The notes: generated by a model from the sequence alone, not told the origin. A stretch of DNA of 64,000 nt from Camarhynchus parvulus (GCF_901933205.1 NC_044596.1:3102001-3166000), one strand, 5' to 3'. Counted from the stretch's first letter, positions 11,279-22,899 are shown. Numbers and translations: made by a program.

Positions 11279-12384
11279 ACCAGTAACAGCTTCCCACCCG
11301 TGCCTGGCCTCTCCTCGCTGCCCCAAGAGCATCCTGAGGTGACAAAGGGCTGCTCTGAGGGTGAGTGACTGCTGGTGCCCAGCACCTCATCCACCATCGC
11401 TCCATCTACAGCCACTTCTTCTGCTCAGGAAGGCAAGAGGTGTAACCAACACCACAGCTCAGAGAGCATCAGGGGATGGGAAGCAAGTCCAAAAAGAGAA
11501 AAGCCTGATGTCGGCCTGATATCATCAGCCACATCCTGATGATAACAAATTAACTCCTATGTCCATGTTCGTCCCAGAATCCAACAAAGATGAGGCTAAA
11601 AGAGAAGATATCCACACTGAGGTGCAACCTTGAACTGCCTGACATCCACTAAAATCCAGTGAGCATTCTTTCTGTTAGAGTGCCACGGGAAATCAAGGTA
11701 TTTCATTTATGGATATAAAAGGCACACTGATAATCCCTGTTTTCTAAGTAAAGAATGTGTTTTTTGACATACGTGTTTTTTGACATCCATCCCTCTTGCC
11801 CAGCTGTCCCACAAAAGGCAGGGAGTGTGCCCTGGGGAAGGCATGAAGGAACATCATGGTACACAGGATCTACACCGTGTCCTCCACAAGCAGCTGTCAC
11901 CACCAGAAAGAAGAATCCAGGTCCTAAAAAGGGACAGGACAGTGAAGGGCAGGACAGGGAGGGCACACTGTGGCCTCTGAGTGTCCCCACACACAGGCAA
12001 GGCCACCCCGCAGCAGGAGCCATCTGCTCCACCTCTGCCACCTCAGCACCTTCTGAGATCGATAAAATCCTCTCAGGCTTTTTAATCAAGCCAACAGGAC
12101 TGCTCCCAGTTTTACACGGGCAGTGGCTGATCAATAGCGGGGCGAAGCAGCACATCCAGCTAATCAAAGTACGTCATTAGCAGCAAGAGACTGAGCGTCT
12201 GTCAGGAGGTGGCAGTGACAGTCACCAGATGGGAGAGTGAGTAAACCTACACCAGGCGCTGGCAGCTTTATAAATAAAACTCTTGTCGAGCTCCCCGTGC
12301 CTCTCACTGAGTCCTGAGTTTCCCTGCGAAACCTGGAGAGCAGCAGAGCCTTCCCCCGCTCCTGGCTGAGCGTTGGCTGAGAGA
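11279..12384. other. Intergenic, no feature seen
   Basis: About 1.1 kb upstream of MAPKAPK2 with no recognisable gene, repeat family or RNA. Open frames are short and lack family motifs. Confidence 0.4.
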
Positions 12385-12390
12385 TTTCCC

Positions 12391-12745
12391 TGTCACAGAT
12401 ATATTTGATGAAAAATCCTTTTGCCAGGATCTTTTCTCTTGAGAAGCTGAGAAGCTTCAGCTCCTCCATGTTTTGCTGCTTTGGAATGTGATTTAGAGAA
12501 TTGTTTACCCAGCACGTGAAATTGTTTTTACTTGGTGACCAATGACAGCCACCTGTGTCGAGGCTGTGAGCAGTGACAAGATTTTATTATCGTTCCCTTC
12601 TGATGAAATTCTTTCTTCTATTCTTTTAGTATAGTTTTAGCATGTAATTTTCTTTTAATATAATATATGTCATAAAATAATAAATCAGCCTTCTGGAACA
12701 TGGAGTCAAGATTCTCGTCTCTTCCCTCGTCCTGGGACCACCACA
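12391..12745 (-). mobile_element. Complete solo LTR with 6-bp target duplication (LTR family A)
   Basis: In minus orientation the element starts TGTGGTGG (12745) and ends CTGTGACA (12391), the canonical TG...CA LTR boundaries. It is flanked by a perfect 6-base duplication TTTCCC at 12385-12390 and 12746-12751. The sequence matches the LTRs at 1-318 and 22900-23676. At 355 bp with no internal viral genes it is a solitary LTR left by recombination. A 6-base target duplication is typical of class II (beta-like) endogenous retroviruses; I cannot confirm the class from this window. Confidence 0.9.
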
Positions 12746-12751
12746 TTTCCC

Positions 12752-13265
12752 ACTTGGACAATGGATTCATTCTGGGCCTTGCAGCATCTCCCAGATGCTG
12801 CACCCCTCACCCCGGCCAACAAGGGGGTTTTGGGGGTGGGAGTTAAATCCTACAGACCCTGCAAGCACAGATCAAAGCTGCTGCTCTGTGGGGTTTTCCC
12901 AGCTTTGGCGTCCCCTTGCTCGGGCTGGTTTCAGCACGTCTGGGGAAAGGAGCCTTTTAAAAGCCAAGTTTTTTCTCCACAGAGGAATCTGGCCAAAGGA
13001 AAAATGACTGACCCATTTCATTGCTCCGTTTCCTTTCGTTTCATTCATATTTGCTTTGTAACCCGAGCCTTCAGCTATTTCAAAGATAAACAGCAGCCCA
13101 GAGGAGGCACACTTTGGGAGCCTCGGGTCCTGGCTTTCCCATGGAGTTTCCTCCTTGGTTGCTCACCCGAGGCCAGGGCTGGGCTGGCTCCTGGAGCTGG
13201 GGCAGCACAGCCCCACTTCCCTCTGCCCTCTGCAGGCTCGGGGGAGCCAGGAAACCACATCAATT
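12752..13265. other. Intergenic, no feature seen
   Basis: Short stretch between the solo LTR and a minus-strand CR1; nothing supported. Confidence 0.4.
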
Positions 13266-13540
13266 AATCGCAGAATCGTGGCAAGGTTTGGGTTGGATGA
13301 CTCTAAAGCTCGTCCAGTTCCACCCCTGCCATGGCAGGGACAGCTTCCACTGTCCCAGGTGGCTCCAGGCTGGCCTTGGATGCTCCCAGGGATGGGGCAG
13401 GCACAGCTGCTCTGTGCCAGGGCCTCCCCACCCTCACAGCGAAGAATTTCTTCCCAATACCCAATATAAACTTCCCATCTTTTAATTTAAAACCATTCCC
13501 CCTTGTCCTATCACCAAGCCTCTTCAGCACCTTTTAATTT
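13266..13540 (-). mobile_element. CR1-type LINE fragment
   Basis: On the minus strand it reads the CR1 3' order: GGTGATAGGACAAGGGGGAA, TTTATATTGGGTATTGGGAA, then TGGGACAGTGGAAGCTGTCC, CCATGGCAGGGGTGGAACTG and a tail near 13270 with AACCCAAACC-like sequence. 5'-truncated. Confidence 0.85.
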
Positions 13541-14255
13541 ACCTCAATTTCTGAAGTAAATCTGATGCTTGCAGGGAGTTTGTCCTTGCTCTGTTTCAAG
13601 TCGTGCTTGTTGATAAACTTAAGCTTTCTCCTATAAAATCCAAGTCATGGGGACAGATGTTTCTGTCCATCATTGCACCTTTCACAAGGTAATTGCAATG
13701 GCAATCTTCTGCTGGGGCCAATGGGAAACAATGAGCCCTTCAGTGTGAATTTATTAAGAAATAAAGAATTTATTAAAGAAATAACCATGGTGGGGCAGGC
13801 AGGGGAAGGCCCAGTGTGACCATAAATATTTAATTTAAATAAAAATTTAATTTCTATGCCACTTACAGCAAACATGAACAGCGGAACATCGGTGATGCAG
13901 AATTAGAGGGATTTCCCCCAAATTATCGAATCTGTCGTACAGAGGGGATAAAGGGGTGCCAGATCCCCGTTCCGGGTGTCGGGGGCTCCCTGCCCGGCTC
14001 GGAGCTCATCGCCGGAGCCGCCACGAGGTGGCCCCCGGGTCCCGCCGGGTCCCGCTGCGCCCGGGGCCGCGGGACGGGAGCGGCGCGGGGGCTCCGGTGT
14101 CGTTGTAGGACGCGGGAATGAAATAACGCGGATGCTGGTGTGAAAAAAATGCCTAGTTTGTGATTGGCTTTTCGCAAATATTCAAATGAATATTACCGGG
14201 TAAAGCCCCGGTAAAGCCCTGCCAGCCCCGCTGCTCCTGTGCGGGGCAGGAGCGC
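13541..14255. other. Intergenic, includes an orphan CpG-rich patch
   Basis: A/T-rich to about 13950, then a compact CpG-rich patch (13955-14130, listed separately), then a return to moderate composition. No gene recognised. Confidence 0.4.
13955..14130. promoter_or_regulatory. Orphan CpG-rich patch
   Basis: About 175 bases dense in CpG (for example GTCCCGCCGGGTCCCGCTGC at about 14038) inside otherwise A/T-rich sequence, 3.6 kb upstream of MAPKAPK2 exon 1. No gene starts here that I can recognise. It could be an alternative first exon/promoter of MAPKAPK2 or an enhancer; this is inference from composition alone. Confidence 0.35.
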
Positions 14256-14640
14256 TGCGCTGCCGGGATGCGGTCACTGCCACCCCTTGATTGTCCCCAA
14301 ATCCCTCACTGCCATCCCTCGATTGCCCCCAACCCCTCATCCAGGGCTGTGCTGGTGGGACAGGGTCACTGCCACCACTCAGATTGTCCCCAAACCCCTC
14401 ATCCAGGGCTGTGCTGGTGGGGCAGGGTCACTGCCACCCCTCGGATTGTCCCCAGATCCCTCACCCAGGTCTGTGCTGATGGGGTGGGGTCACTGCCACC
14501 CCTCGGATTGTCCCCAACCCCTCATACAGGGCTGTGCTGGTGGGGTGTGCTCGCTGCCACCCCTCAGATTGTCCCCTCACCCAGGGCTGCACTGCTGCGG
14601 CAGGGTCACTGCCACCCCTCAGATTGTCCCCAGCCCCCTG
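14256..14640. repeat. 62-bp minisatellite
   Basis: About six units containing TCACTGCCACCCCTCAGATT, GTCCCCA and CAGGGCTGTGCTGGTGGGG. Spacing between three successive units is 62 bases (14366, 14428, 14490); other units are shorter. Confidence 0.95.
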
Positions 14641-15075
14641 TCCCAGTGTGGCCAGCCCACTGCAGGGGCTGGGCTGAGCTGGGAGGATCTGTGGCTCCCT
14701 GCTGGCTCACAGTGTCCCCCCTGACACGGGGACACGGGTGACAATGGTGTCCCCCAGCTGCCGCAGGTCCTTGGGGGCAGCAGCAGCAGCAGCAGCACGG
14801 GCTGCATCTGTCCCTCTGGATTAGGGCCAGCCCAGGAGCTGCTTATGCTAATGGGGCTAATCTCCATAATCTTGTCACACAGATGCCTCCTCTCTGCTGG
14901 CAGAGCGGGGGGGATTTGGGTTCTGTGTGGATGCCAGCAGAGAGAAGGGTTCTGGGAGGTGGCACATGCAGGGCTCAGGGGCTGTGCCAGGCTGGGTTCA
15001 GCTGCTGGGAAGAGCCTCCTCCTGCTCCAGGGCCTTACCTTGTCACCCCTCTGTGGCAGGGGGTGACCTGCCAGC
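14641..15075. other. Intergenic, no feature seen
   Basis: Contains a short GCA/GCT trinucleotide run near 14780-14800 only. Confidence 0.4.
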
Positions 15076-15857
15076 CAGGGCCAGCAGTGCTGGCCTTAAA
15101 ACCAGACCTTAAACCCTTTGCCCCAGCCTTGGGTTTTTCCTGGTGTGGGATCTGTGGTTTCACCTGGCAGCTGGGCTCCATCTCTTTAAAAGCCAATTAT
15201 TTCAGGGCCTGGACATTTCTGTGTTTGTTTGTGTGACTGTGACTCGGGGAAGTACATTTGACATCATCTGGTGGGCAATGAATCAGGATCGTTTCCAGGT
15301 GGAAAAATCCTTGTGTTGGGAAAAGCAGAGTAAGGGCTCAGTGCTGGGAGGTTTTAATGTTCTCCTGCCTTGTGCTAAACCCTCCCTGGATGTGGGTCAC
15401 TGATTGAGGTGGACACCCAGGACACGCTGGTTTGTCCCTTAGGTCTTGCTGAGTCCAGGGACAGCAGTGCTGGCCTTAAAACCAGGTCCCTTTGCCCCAG
15501 CCTGTGCCTTGGGTTTTCCTGGTGTGGGATCTGTGGTTTCACCTGGCAGCTGGGCTCCATCCCTTTAAAAGCCGATTATTTCGGGGCCTGGACATTTCTG
15601 TGTTTGTGAGTGGTGGTTTTTGTGACTGTGACTCGGGGAAGTACATTTGGCATAATCTGGTGGGCTGTGAATCCAGTTTCCAGTTTCAGGTGGAAAAATC
15701 CTTGTGTTGGGAAAAGCAGAGTAAGGGCTCAGTGCTGGGGGGTTTTAGTGTTCTCCTACCTTGTGCTAAACCCTCCCTGGATGTGGGTCACTGATTGAGG
15801 TGGACACCCAGGACACGCTGGTTTGTCCCTTAGGTCTTGCTGAGTCCAGGGACAGCA
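15076..15857. repeat. Tandem duplication of a 380-391 bp unit
   Basis: Two adjacent, highly similar copies. CAGCAGTGCTGGCCTTAAAA recurs at an offset of 380 and GGGTCACTGATTGAGGTGGA at an offset of 391, with a short third start (CCAGGGACAGCAC) near 15846. The difference between offsets is due to small indels. No coding frame is shared in a way that suggests a gene. Confidence 0.9.
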
Positions 15858-16960
15858 CTGTGTCCCCTGCCCTGTGCCAGGCACCAGGCTGGCCGGGAAA
15901 GGGGCAGGAAAATCCTCACCCGCAGCGGGCAGACAGCTCTAATCCCGAGCAGTATTCCCTGCCACGTCTCACAATCACGGGCTCTGTGTGTCAGCCCGGG
16001 AATGCCCAGCGGGAAGGGTCCGGGAGCCGTCCCCGCCCGGGAATGCCAGCACCGCCGGGTGATAATCCCCGACGGCAATCCCGGCCCTGGAGCTGCTGCC
16101 TCTTCCCACCGGGTGCCAAGGGGCATCGCTCCATCTCCTGCTGCCGCAGATCGGTGCTGCCCGGGGTAAATATCCCTGGCAAGGGGCTGGTGCTGCCAGC
16201 CGGACCCACCCCGTGCCCCGGTGGGACAGAGGGTGTCCATAAAAATGACATTTCTCAGCCTCGTCCTGGGCGGAGCAGCGTGAGAAAGTTTGTGGTTGCG
16301 TTTTTGGGAAATAAACGCGAGTCAGAATAGCTCCTTTCATCCTGAAGGATCCCACAGTGATTTATAAATAGATTTGCAAGCCGTGCACGAGGATCACTTC
16401 CAGGCACTGGGATGCAGCGGCTTCCTGGGAGAGAGGAGCAGCTGCCGGGAGCTGAGCTGGAAAAACACCTCGGTGCAACCTCCTGTGCTGCCTCCTGTGC
16501 TTATTTCAGTCCTTCCGCTGCTTTACAGGTGGCATTGATAGTTGGGATGGTGATTAACAGCATCTTTTCAACTCTATTACCCCTCTCCTAAAAAGATTAT
16601 TTAAAGGAATTATCATTTTTTTAGGTGGGATAGCTTTTCACCAGCCTCGTGCTCCCACAGATCCACCCAGGGAGAAGAACGGGATGCACAGAGCCTTAAT
16701 GATCATTACCCTCATCTTCGTGGTGTATTTTTTCCTGGCAGCTCTGCTAAAATCAAATAACAATCTGGTTTATTACTTGCCATGGAGAGCACGTTCATGG
16801 ATCAGCCACTGCTGTCATGTAAAGGCTGAGCCTGCTGCCAGCCAGTGACTGTTCCCCAGTGGAAATGGGAGTAAAAGCAGGGAAAAATCAGTTTCCATTC
16901 TCATCTGGATGATTTTTCTCCTGGCTGAGAATTGGAGGTCACTGCTGCTGGGTTTGGTGT
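15858..16960. other. Intergenic, no feature seen
   Basis: GC-rich to about 16250, then A/T-richer. No gene, RNA or known repeat recognised. Confidence 0.4.
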
Positions 16961-16967
16961 TCATAGA

Positions 16968-17090
16968 GGGCTTTTTGAGTTGGTTTGTTTGGGATTTTTT
17001 TGTTGTTTTCTTTTTGGTTTTGGTTGGGGTTTTTTGGGGGGCGGGGGTTGTTTTTTGTTTGTTTGTTTTTTGATAAAAAAGGGAGCAAAA
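16968..17090. repeat. T/G-rich low-complexity stretch
   Basis: The plus strand is almost only T and G, with runs such as GGGGTTTTTTGGGGGGCGGG near 17027. The G runs could support a G-quadruplex. The composition is similar to the T/G-rich parts of the 190-bp tandem repeat at 18415-19350. Confidence 0.8.
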
Positions 17091-17311
17091 TCTGGGGGGT
17101 TTTTCCCATGCTGGACCCCACATGGTGGCTCTTCCTCTGCTGTGTAAAGCTGTGGCGTGAGTGGGAAGGGCAGCGGGTGGATGTGGGCCCCCAACACCCT
17201 CTGGGGAAGAACCTTCTGATATCCAGAAGGTCCAGAAAGTTCAGCCTAACCCTCCTCTGACCCCATTCCCTCAGGAATGTGTGCTGTGGGGAGAACCAGG
17301 AAGGTTCCCTT

Positions 17312-17717
17312 TGTTATGAATAAGAAGCTTGCCTAGGCCAATATTCAAGCAGCAATCAATTTATTAATTAATATGGTAGAGTATGAGCAATACAGCGCTG
17401 GGTACAGTGGGGGAAGTTTTCCCTCCAACTGTACATCAATAGTTGAGGCTTACAGGTATTTATAGGGGTACTCATCAGCTTTCTCAGCAGTTTCTATTCC
17501 AATTTTTACTCATCAGCAGTTTCTATTCCCAATTTTTACGTCACAATTCTATACACTACTGTGATTTTAGTTTTTCTCAGGATGTGTCTCAAAAGGAGTA
17601 TCCCCAGATGGTGCGGGTCTGGTTTCCGAGAGAAGAAAGACGAATCCCACCTGGTGGGGTCCAGCTCCCCAGATGTGGGTCCACCTTTTAATTGCAAGGA
17701 CTATAAATCTCATAACA
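17312..17717 (-). mobile_element. Solo LTR with 7-bp inverted termini (LTR family B)
   Basis: Bounded by TGTTATG (17312-17318) and its exact inverse CATAACA (17711-17717), which fits LTR termini. Read on the minus strand it has a TATAAATA box (plus coordinates 17457-17464) and, about 100 bases further on, an AATAAA polyadenylation signal (17360-17365), the normal U3-R-U5 order. It is 406 bp long with no viral genes nearby. A clear target duplication was not found directly at these ends. It is unrelated in sequence to LTR family A. Confidence 0.8.
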
Positions 17718-18414
17718 GTGATGTCCAGCTTCCCTTGGTCAATACTATAAATCCTTGAGTTGATGTTCATCTTTCTTTCTCAAGCTGCTTTTCTCTGTTT
17801 TGTTAAGGAGTGAGATAAGCATGTTTCCTTTATATATATTCCAAAGCTATAGTTTCAAGGATACAAGCAATATTCTAAAATTATACTTCAAAAGGTTATT
17901 AGTGCAAAACTCTTTAAGGATTAACTACAAGCAAAAAGCAACATCCTTAACGCTTTAATTCCAATGCTCCTAAATCAACAAGGTAAATTGCAAACAGAAG
18001 ATAGGTTCAAAGCCCTTCTTCCATGCTTTATTTTCCTCAGTTATTATTAGAATTCACAACTGTCCTAGTGTCGGTCTCCACACATCTCGCAATCACAAAT
18101 ACACACGTTGCCTGTATGTACCTGACACGGAACACAGCTTTGGATTTCACACCTGTGAGCCAGGGGAGAGGCGGCACCTCAGGCTCCTTGTCCAGCTTCT
18201 GCCCAGGCTGGAACAGCCCTCGGGCCACCGAGGCGAGGCTGAAAGGGCCGGGTCAGGGCGAGCAGCTGCGGGGCCGGGCTGGGAGCTCCGGAGCCGCCCC
18301 GGTGCTCAGAATTGCATTGCACAGCCCCGAGCTGGCATGCGGGGCCGCCAGAAATAAACCTGTGTGTGTAGCAACTGCAAACACAGCAACGGCACCAGCT
18401 CAGCTGGGACGCTC
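17718..18414. other. Intergenic, A/T-rich then mixed
   Basis: Directly follows the family B LTR. The A/T-rich part to about 18060 could be degraded internal retroviral sequence, but no protein motif is visible, so that stays a guess. Confidence 0.35.
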
Positions 18415-19350
18415 TTCTCTGGGGGTTTGTTTGGGGTTTTTTTGGGCGGTTTCTTTTTTGGGTGGGCGAGATTTGTTGTAAAGAGGTTTTTGCTTGGGAT
18501 GTGAGCTCCCCAGAGCATCCACAGGTTGCAAGTGGCAGCCGGATGGCTCCATGGAGATCTGGGGCTCCCTCCAGCATCCTCACTTTATGTACCAAGATGG
18601 GACTCTCTTTTTTGGGTGTTTGTTCATGGGTTTTTTTGGTTGGTTTTTTTTCTGGGTGGGAGAGATTTGTTGCGAAGAGGTTTTTACTTGGGATGCGAGC
18701 TCCTCAGAGCATCCAGATGCTGCAGGTGGCAGCAGGATGGCTCCATGAAGATCTGGGGCTCCCTCCAGCACCCTCACTTTATGTACCAAGATGAAATCAC
18801 TTTTTTGGGTGTTTGTTTGGGGTTTTTGGTGGGTGAGAGCAATTTATTGTAAAATGTTTTTTGCTTGGGATGTGAGCTCCCTGGAGCATCCATAGGCTGC
18901 AAGTGGCAGCAGGATGGTTCCAAGGAGATCCGGGGCTCCCTGCAGCATCCTCACTTTATGTACCAAGATTGGACCCACTTTTTTGGGTATTTTTTTGGGG
19001 GTTTTTTGGTGGTTTCTTTTTTAAGGTGGGAGAGATTTGTTGTAAAGAGGTTTTTGCTTGTGATGTGAGCTCCCTGGAGCATCCAGATGCTGCAAGTGGC
19101 AGCAGGATGGTTCCAAGGCGGTCTGGGGCTCCCAACAGCATCCTCACTTTATGTACCAAGATGAAATCTCTTTTTTGGGTGTTTGAGTTTTTTTGGTTGG
19201 TTTTTTTTCTGTGTGTGAGAGATTTGTTGTAAAGAGGTTTTTGCTTGGGATGTGAGCTCCCTAAAGCATCCACGAGCTGCAAGTGGCAGCAGGATGGCTC
19301 CATGGAGGCCTGGGGCTCCCAGCAGCATCCTCACTGCCCTTTATGTACCA
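18415..19350. repeat. ~190-bp tandem repeat, five copies
   Basis: Each unit has a T/G-rich part, then GAGATTTGTTGTAAAGAGGT, a GAGCTCC(C/T) block, GCAAGTGGCAGCAGGATGG and CCTCACTTTATGTACCAAGA. The last motif recurs at about 18580, 18774, 18952, 19144 and 19333, giving spacings of 178-194. Units are diverged but clearly homologous. In places a frame continues through about 140 codons, but with no known domain. Confidence 0.95.
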
Positions 19351-20894
19351 CAGGCTTTGGGATGCTGGGGTGGATGGAGAAACGCTGGGTACAGCACAAA
19401 GCAGAGCCAGCAGGATGCAGGGACAGGCTGGAACCAGGTGTATCCCAATGTTTGGGAGACACCACTGACCTTGCTGTGTTCTAGTCCCTTCCCAGCTGTT
19501 ATTGCACCTTGTGGACAGGCAAAGGGAGTCAGGAATGATTTGGGTGTTTCAGAAGGGCCCCTCAGGAGCCAGGATTGTGCCCACAGGCCCCTGCAGGGGC
19601 ACAACCCAGGAGGGCAGAGCAAGCTCCAAGGTCAGCAGGCAGAAAACAGGGAAGATGGCCTGACTGACGTGTCCATATAAAATATCCTTCCTGCAAGCAC
19701 AGGATGAAGCACAAGGTCACCCCATGGCTGGGACAGAGCAGTGACAAAGCTCCCACCTCCCACACCTGCCAGCCCTGCTGCTGGTGGCACTTAATCCCCT
19801 GGCAGAGCCATGTGGGAAGAGCTCTGCAAATGGCATCAGGGAGGTGGGAAACAGGGAAGGGACTGAGATTGGGCCCACCAAAAGCTGCATTTGTTGTGGC
19901 CCCATGGGAAGGTAAAAGATCTTTCTGTAACACTGCCAGAAAGGGCCGTGGAACGAGACCAGAACCTGAGCAAGCAGCTCATAAAGGCCAAATTCTCCAG
20001 ACCCAGCAGTGCAGGGGATGCATGAAGCTCTGGGTTTAGTCTGACAGGGGAAAAATAAATCATCAAAGAATATTTAGAAAGGTTTGTGTCACTCTGGTGC
20101 ATTTCCCATCACATGGGGATGTGTCAAAGACCACGCTCAGTCCTGCCAATGCTGAAGAGGGGCCTGGAAATAGTTATAGCAAAGCATGTGATGATTAGAC
20201 AGGGGAAAAGAAGAAAAAAAGGCAGCTTGGAGATTCTCTCTTACCTCTCCTGTCACCTTTTTCTCCTCCTGGAAGCGCAGCCAGTGCCCCTGATGAGGAA
20301 TGAGGTGGCCAGGGAGGTGACACGCTGCGGCCAGGCTGTGACACCACGGCCTTGTCAGCTCAGCTCCACGCAGCTGGCACTGCTAAACCCTCCTGAATCA
20401 GCACCAGCTGGCTGGAAAATGAAAGCTGGCCTGTTCGCTCCGCTCCTGCACCTCCCAAAATAACCAGCAGCTTCCCTCTCCTCGCCCCCTCTGACCACAC
20501 ACCCCCCCAGCAATCAGCTGGCACTGCCAGCCTGTCCAGCCTCCTGCTCCCCACCAGCGACCGCGTTAAATGGGAATTTCTGGTGATCACCAGGCTGCAA
20601 ATGTCTGAGAAGTGCTGGAGAACACAGCTCCCCCCTCCCAGGGTCCTGTGGTTGTGAGGTGCTGTGGGGCACGTCCAGCAAGAAGGAAAATCATCTCGAA
20701 CCACCACCCTCATTGTTTCCGCTTTTATCTCGTCCAAAGAACAAACAGAGCATAAAAAGGTGGGCAGCACATTTCTCCAGGCTCCTCCAGGAGGCTGAGG
20801 AGCTGCAGGAGCTGCCCAGCTGCAGCCTCAGACAGGACTCGACAGCATCCAGCCCAAACCACGCCAGGGGCTGAGCTCCACACAGGCAAACAGC
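19351..20894. other. Intergenic, no feature seen
   Basis: About 1.5 kb without a recognisable gene, RNA or repeat family. Confidence 0.4.
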
Positions 20895-21235
20895 AACCAA
20901 GGGAATTGTGCAGGGGATCCAAGGGGATCTGCAGCTCTTAGCTCAGAGTCAGCCTCAGAGAAAAAAAAAAAATCATCCCTCTCTCCTCGCATGCTTGAAT
21001 TTAAAACAGCAATGAAGGGAATTGTGCAAGAGATCCAGGAGAATCTGCAGCTCCTGTCTTAGAGCCAGCCTCAGAGAAAAAAAAAATCATCCCATTCTCC
21101 TTGCCTGTATTTAAAACAGCAATAAAGGGAATTGTGCAGGGGATCTACAGGGGATCTGCAGCTCCTGTTTCAGAGTCAGCTTCAGACCAAAAAAAACCAT
21201 CCCTCTCTCCTTATCTGCCTGAATTTATCTGTGTT
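20895..21235. repeat. ~115-bp tandem repeat, three copies
   Basis: GGGAATTGTGCAGGGGATC-type motifs at 20901, 21017 and 21127, each followed by CTGCAGCTC, a TCAGAG motif, a run of 8-13 A and ATCATCCC. Spacings 116 and 110. Confidence 0.93.
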
Positions 21236-21889
21236 TGTGGCTCTGGGAGCAGAGCAGCTCGGGTGTAAATTACTTGCACGACCTTTCCTGTTTGATGACT
21301 TTACAGCTGGCTGCTCACACCTCACATATAATTCCACGTATGCCATCCATCATTAGCACCTGCTGGAGAGCCTGGCAGCTCCTGGGGCTGCTGCTGCTGT
21401 CACAGGGGCTGTGGCAGGGGCAGGACACGGGACAGGGTCACAGGGAGGTGGCACTGCCCTGCAGAGCCGCGGGCAGGGCAGGACACGGCCAAGGACCTCG
21501 GGCATTCCTGGTCAGACCCGGCACAGGATTAAATTAAATCCTTCTTTTGTCTTCTCCTCATTTTCCATCCACTTTAAATGATCTCTGAGGCTCTTGCTGA
21601 GTGTGGCAGGCTGGAAATGATTTTCCCAACTCTTTTCCCTGCTTTACAAGTTCATCCTCACGTGGGTGCCCACCACAAAGCCCTTGAAGGCCACGGCAGC
21701 TGAACTCCACTCTGCCAGCAGCTTCTTGGTTAGGAGTTCTTGCATTTCCATGTCCTCAGCAGCTGTGGAAAAAAAAACCACCCAGGGCAAGACCTGGCTG
21801 TGTCATTTCTCATCTGGAGAGCCCCTCACTCACATCCCCCCTACCCAACATAGTGCAGGTGAGGTGTGGCCACAATTAAAATGGAATAA
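21236..21889. other. Intergenic, no feature seen
   Basis: Ordinary sequence with a short GCT run near 21390; nothing else supported. Confidence 0.4.
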
Positions 21890-22305
21890 AATTTTCATTA
21901 TTAATTAAAATTTTAAAACTTTTTTTTAAAAATTTATTAAAAATTTAAATTTAAAAATTAAAATTAATTAATTTAAAATTTTAAAAAAATTTAAAAATTT
22001 AAAAAGTTTAAATTCAAAAATTTTTATATTTTAATATTAAAAAGAATTAATTTGAATTTTAATATTAAAAATGTAGATTTAATTTTTAATTAAAATATTT
22101 AAAATTAAAAATAAGTAATTAATTAATTAAATTTTTTTAATTAAAAATTTTTTTAAATTCTAAATTTCAACAAATTTTAAATTTTAAAATTAAAAATAAT
22201 TAATTAATTTGGATTTTTAAATATGAAAAAATTAAATTTAAAATGATTTTTCATTTTAAAAAGTTTTTAAAAAATAATTAACACATTTTTATTTTATTTA
22301 TTGAA
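21890..22305. repeat. A/T-only low-complexity block
   Basis: About 400 bases composed almost wholly of A and T with recurring TTAAAATTT and AATTAATTAATT words. Likely a decayed A/T microsatellite. Confidence 0.9.
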
Positions 22306-22880
22306 TACCTATTAAATCCAGCCCAGATTGTGTCACCACTCCGTACCTCCAGCAGCCCTTTCTGCGGGCTAATCAGGCACGTGCTTTATTGCTCTCAACC
22401 CCTTCTCGGCTATGCTTAATTACACTTAATTATCGCAATCCCGGTCTCTGCCTTCCCACCTCCAGCCCGGCACATCCATCCCGGGATAGCGCTGCGCTTG
22501 CAGAGCCGAATTCCGGAGCTTCCGAGCCCGCGGGAGGAATGCGAACCCTTACATGGCTCTGCTCCTCTGCCAGGCCTGGGGCTGCCTCTCGCTCGGCTTT
22601 AGAAAGCTCAGCTCTCAGCGTTGAAGAATGGGCAGACTTAATTCGGGCAGCTATTCCATCCCCGCAGACAAAGGGAACGAGCCGAGCACACTTAAGGAGC
22701 GATTATTTCAATCCCCCTGTCTGAGACAGGCGGGGGAAAGCTGCTGCTGCCAGCAATCCCAAACGCTCCTGCCACTCCTTATAAGTTCAGCTTTGCCCAG
22801 ATGTGTCTGCCTGCATCTTGCACCCGGGAAATCACATTTATCATTCCCCTGTAAACGCTGCAGAGAGAGGGACGGGACCA
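22306..22880. other. Intergenic, no feature seen
   Basis: GC content returns to moderate; no gene or repeat recognised before the LTR. Confidence 0.4.
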
Positions 22881-22899
22881 CAGGAATATGAGTCGAGAA

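Noticed and set aside
10044..11405. 453-codon minus-strand open frame treated as one gene
   Set aside because: It fuses reversed CR1 sequence, the 63-bp repeat, MAPKAPK2 exon 1 and read-through past the exon 1 donor. Only 10137-10388 has family support.
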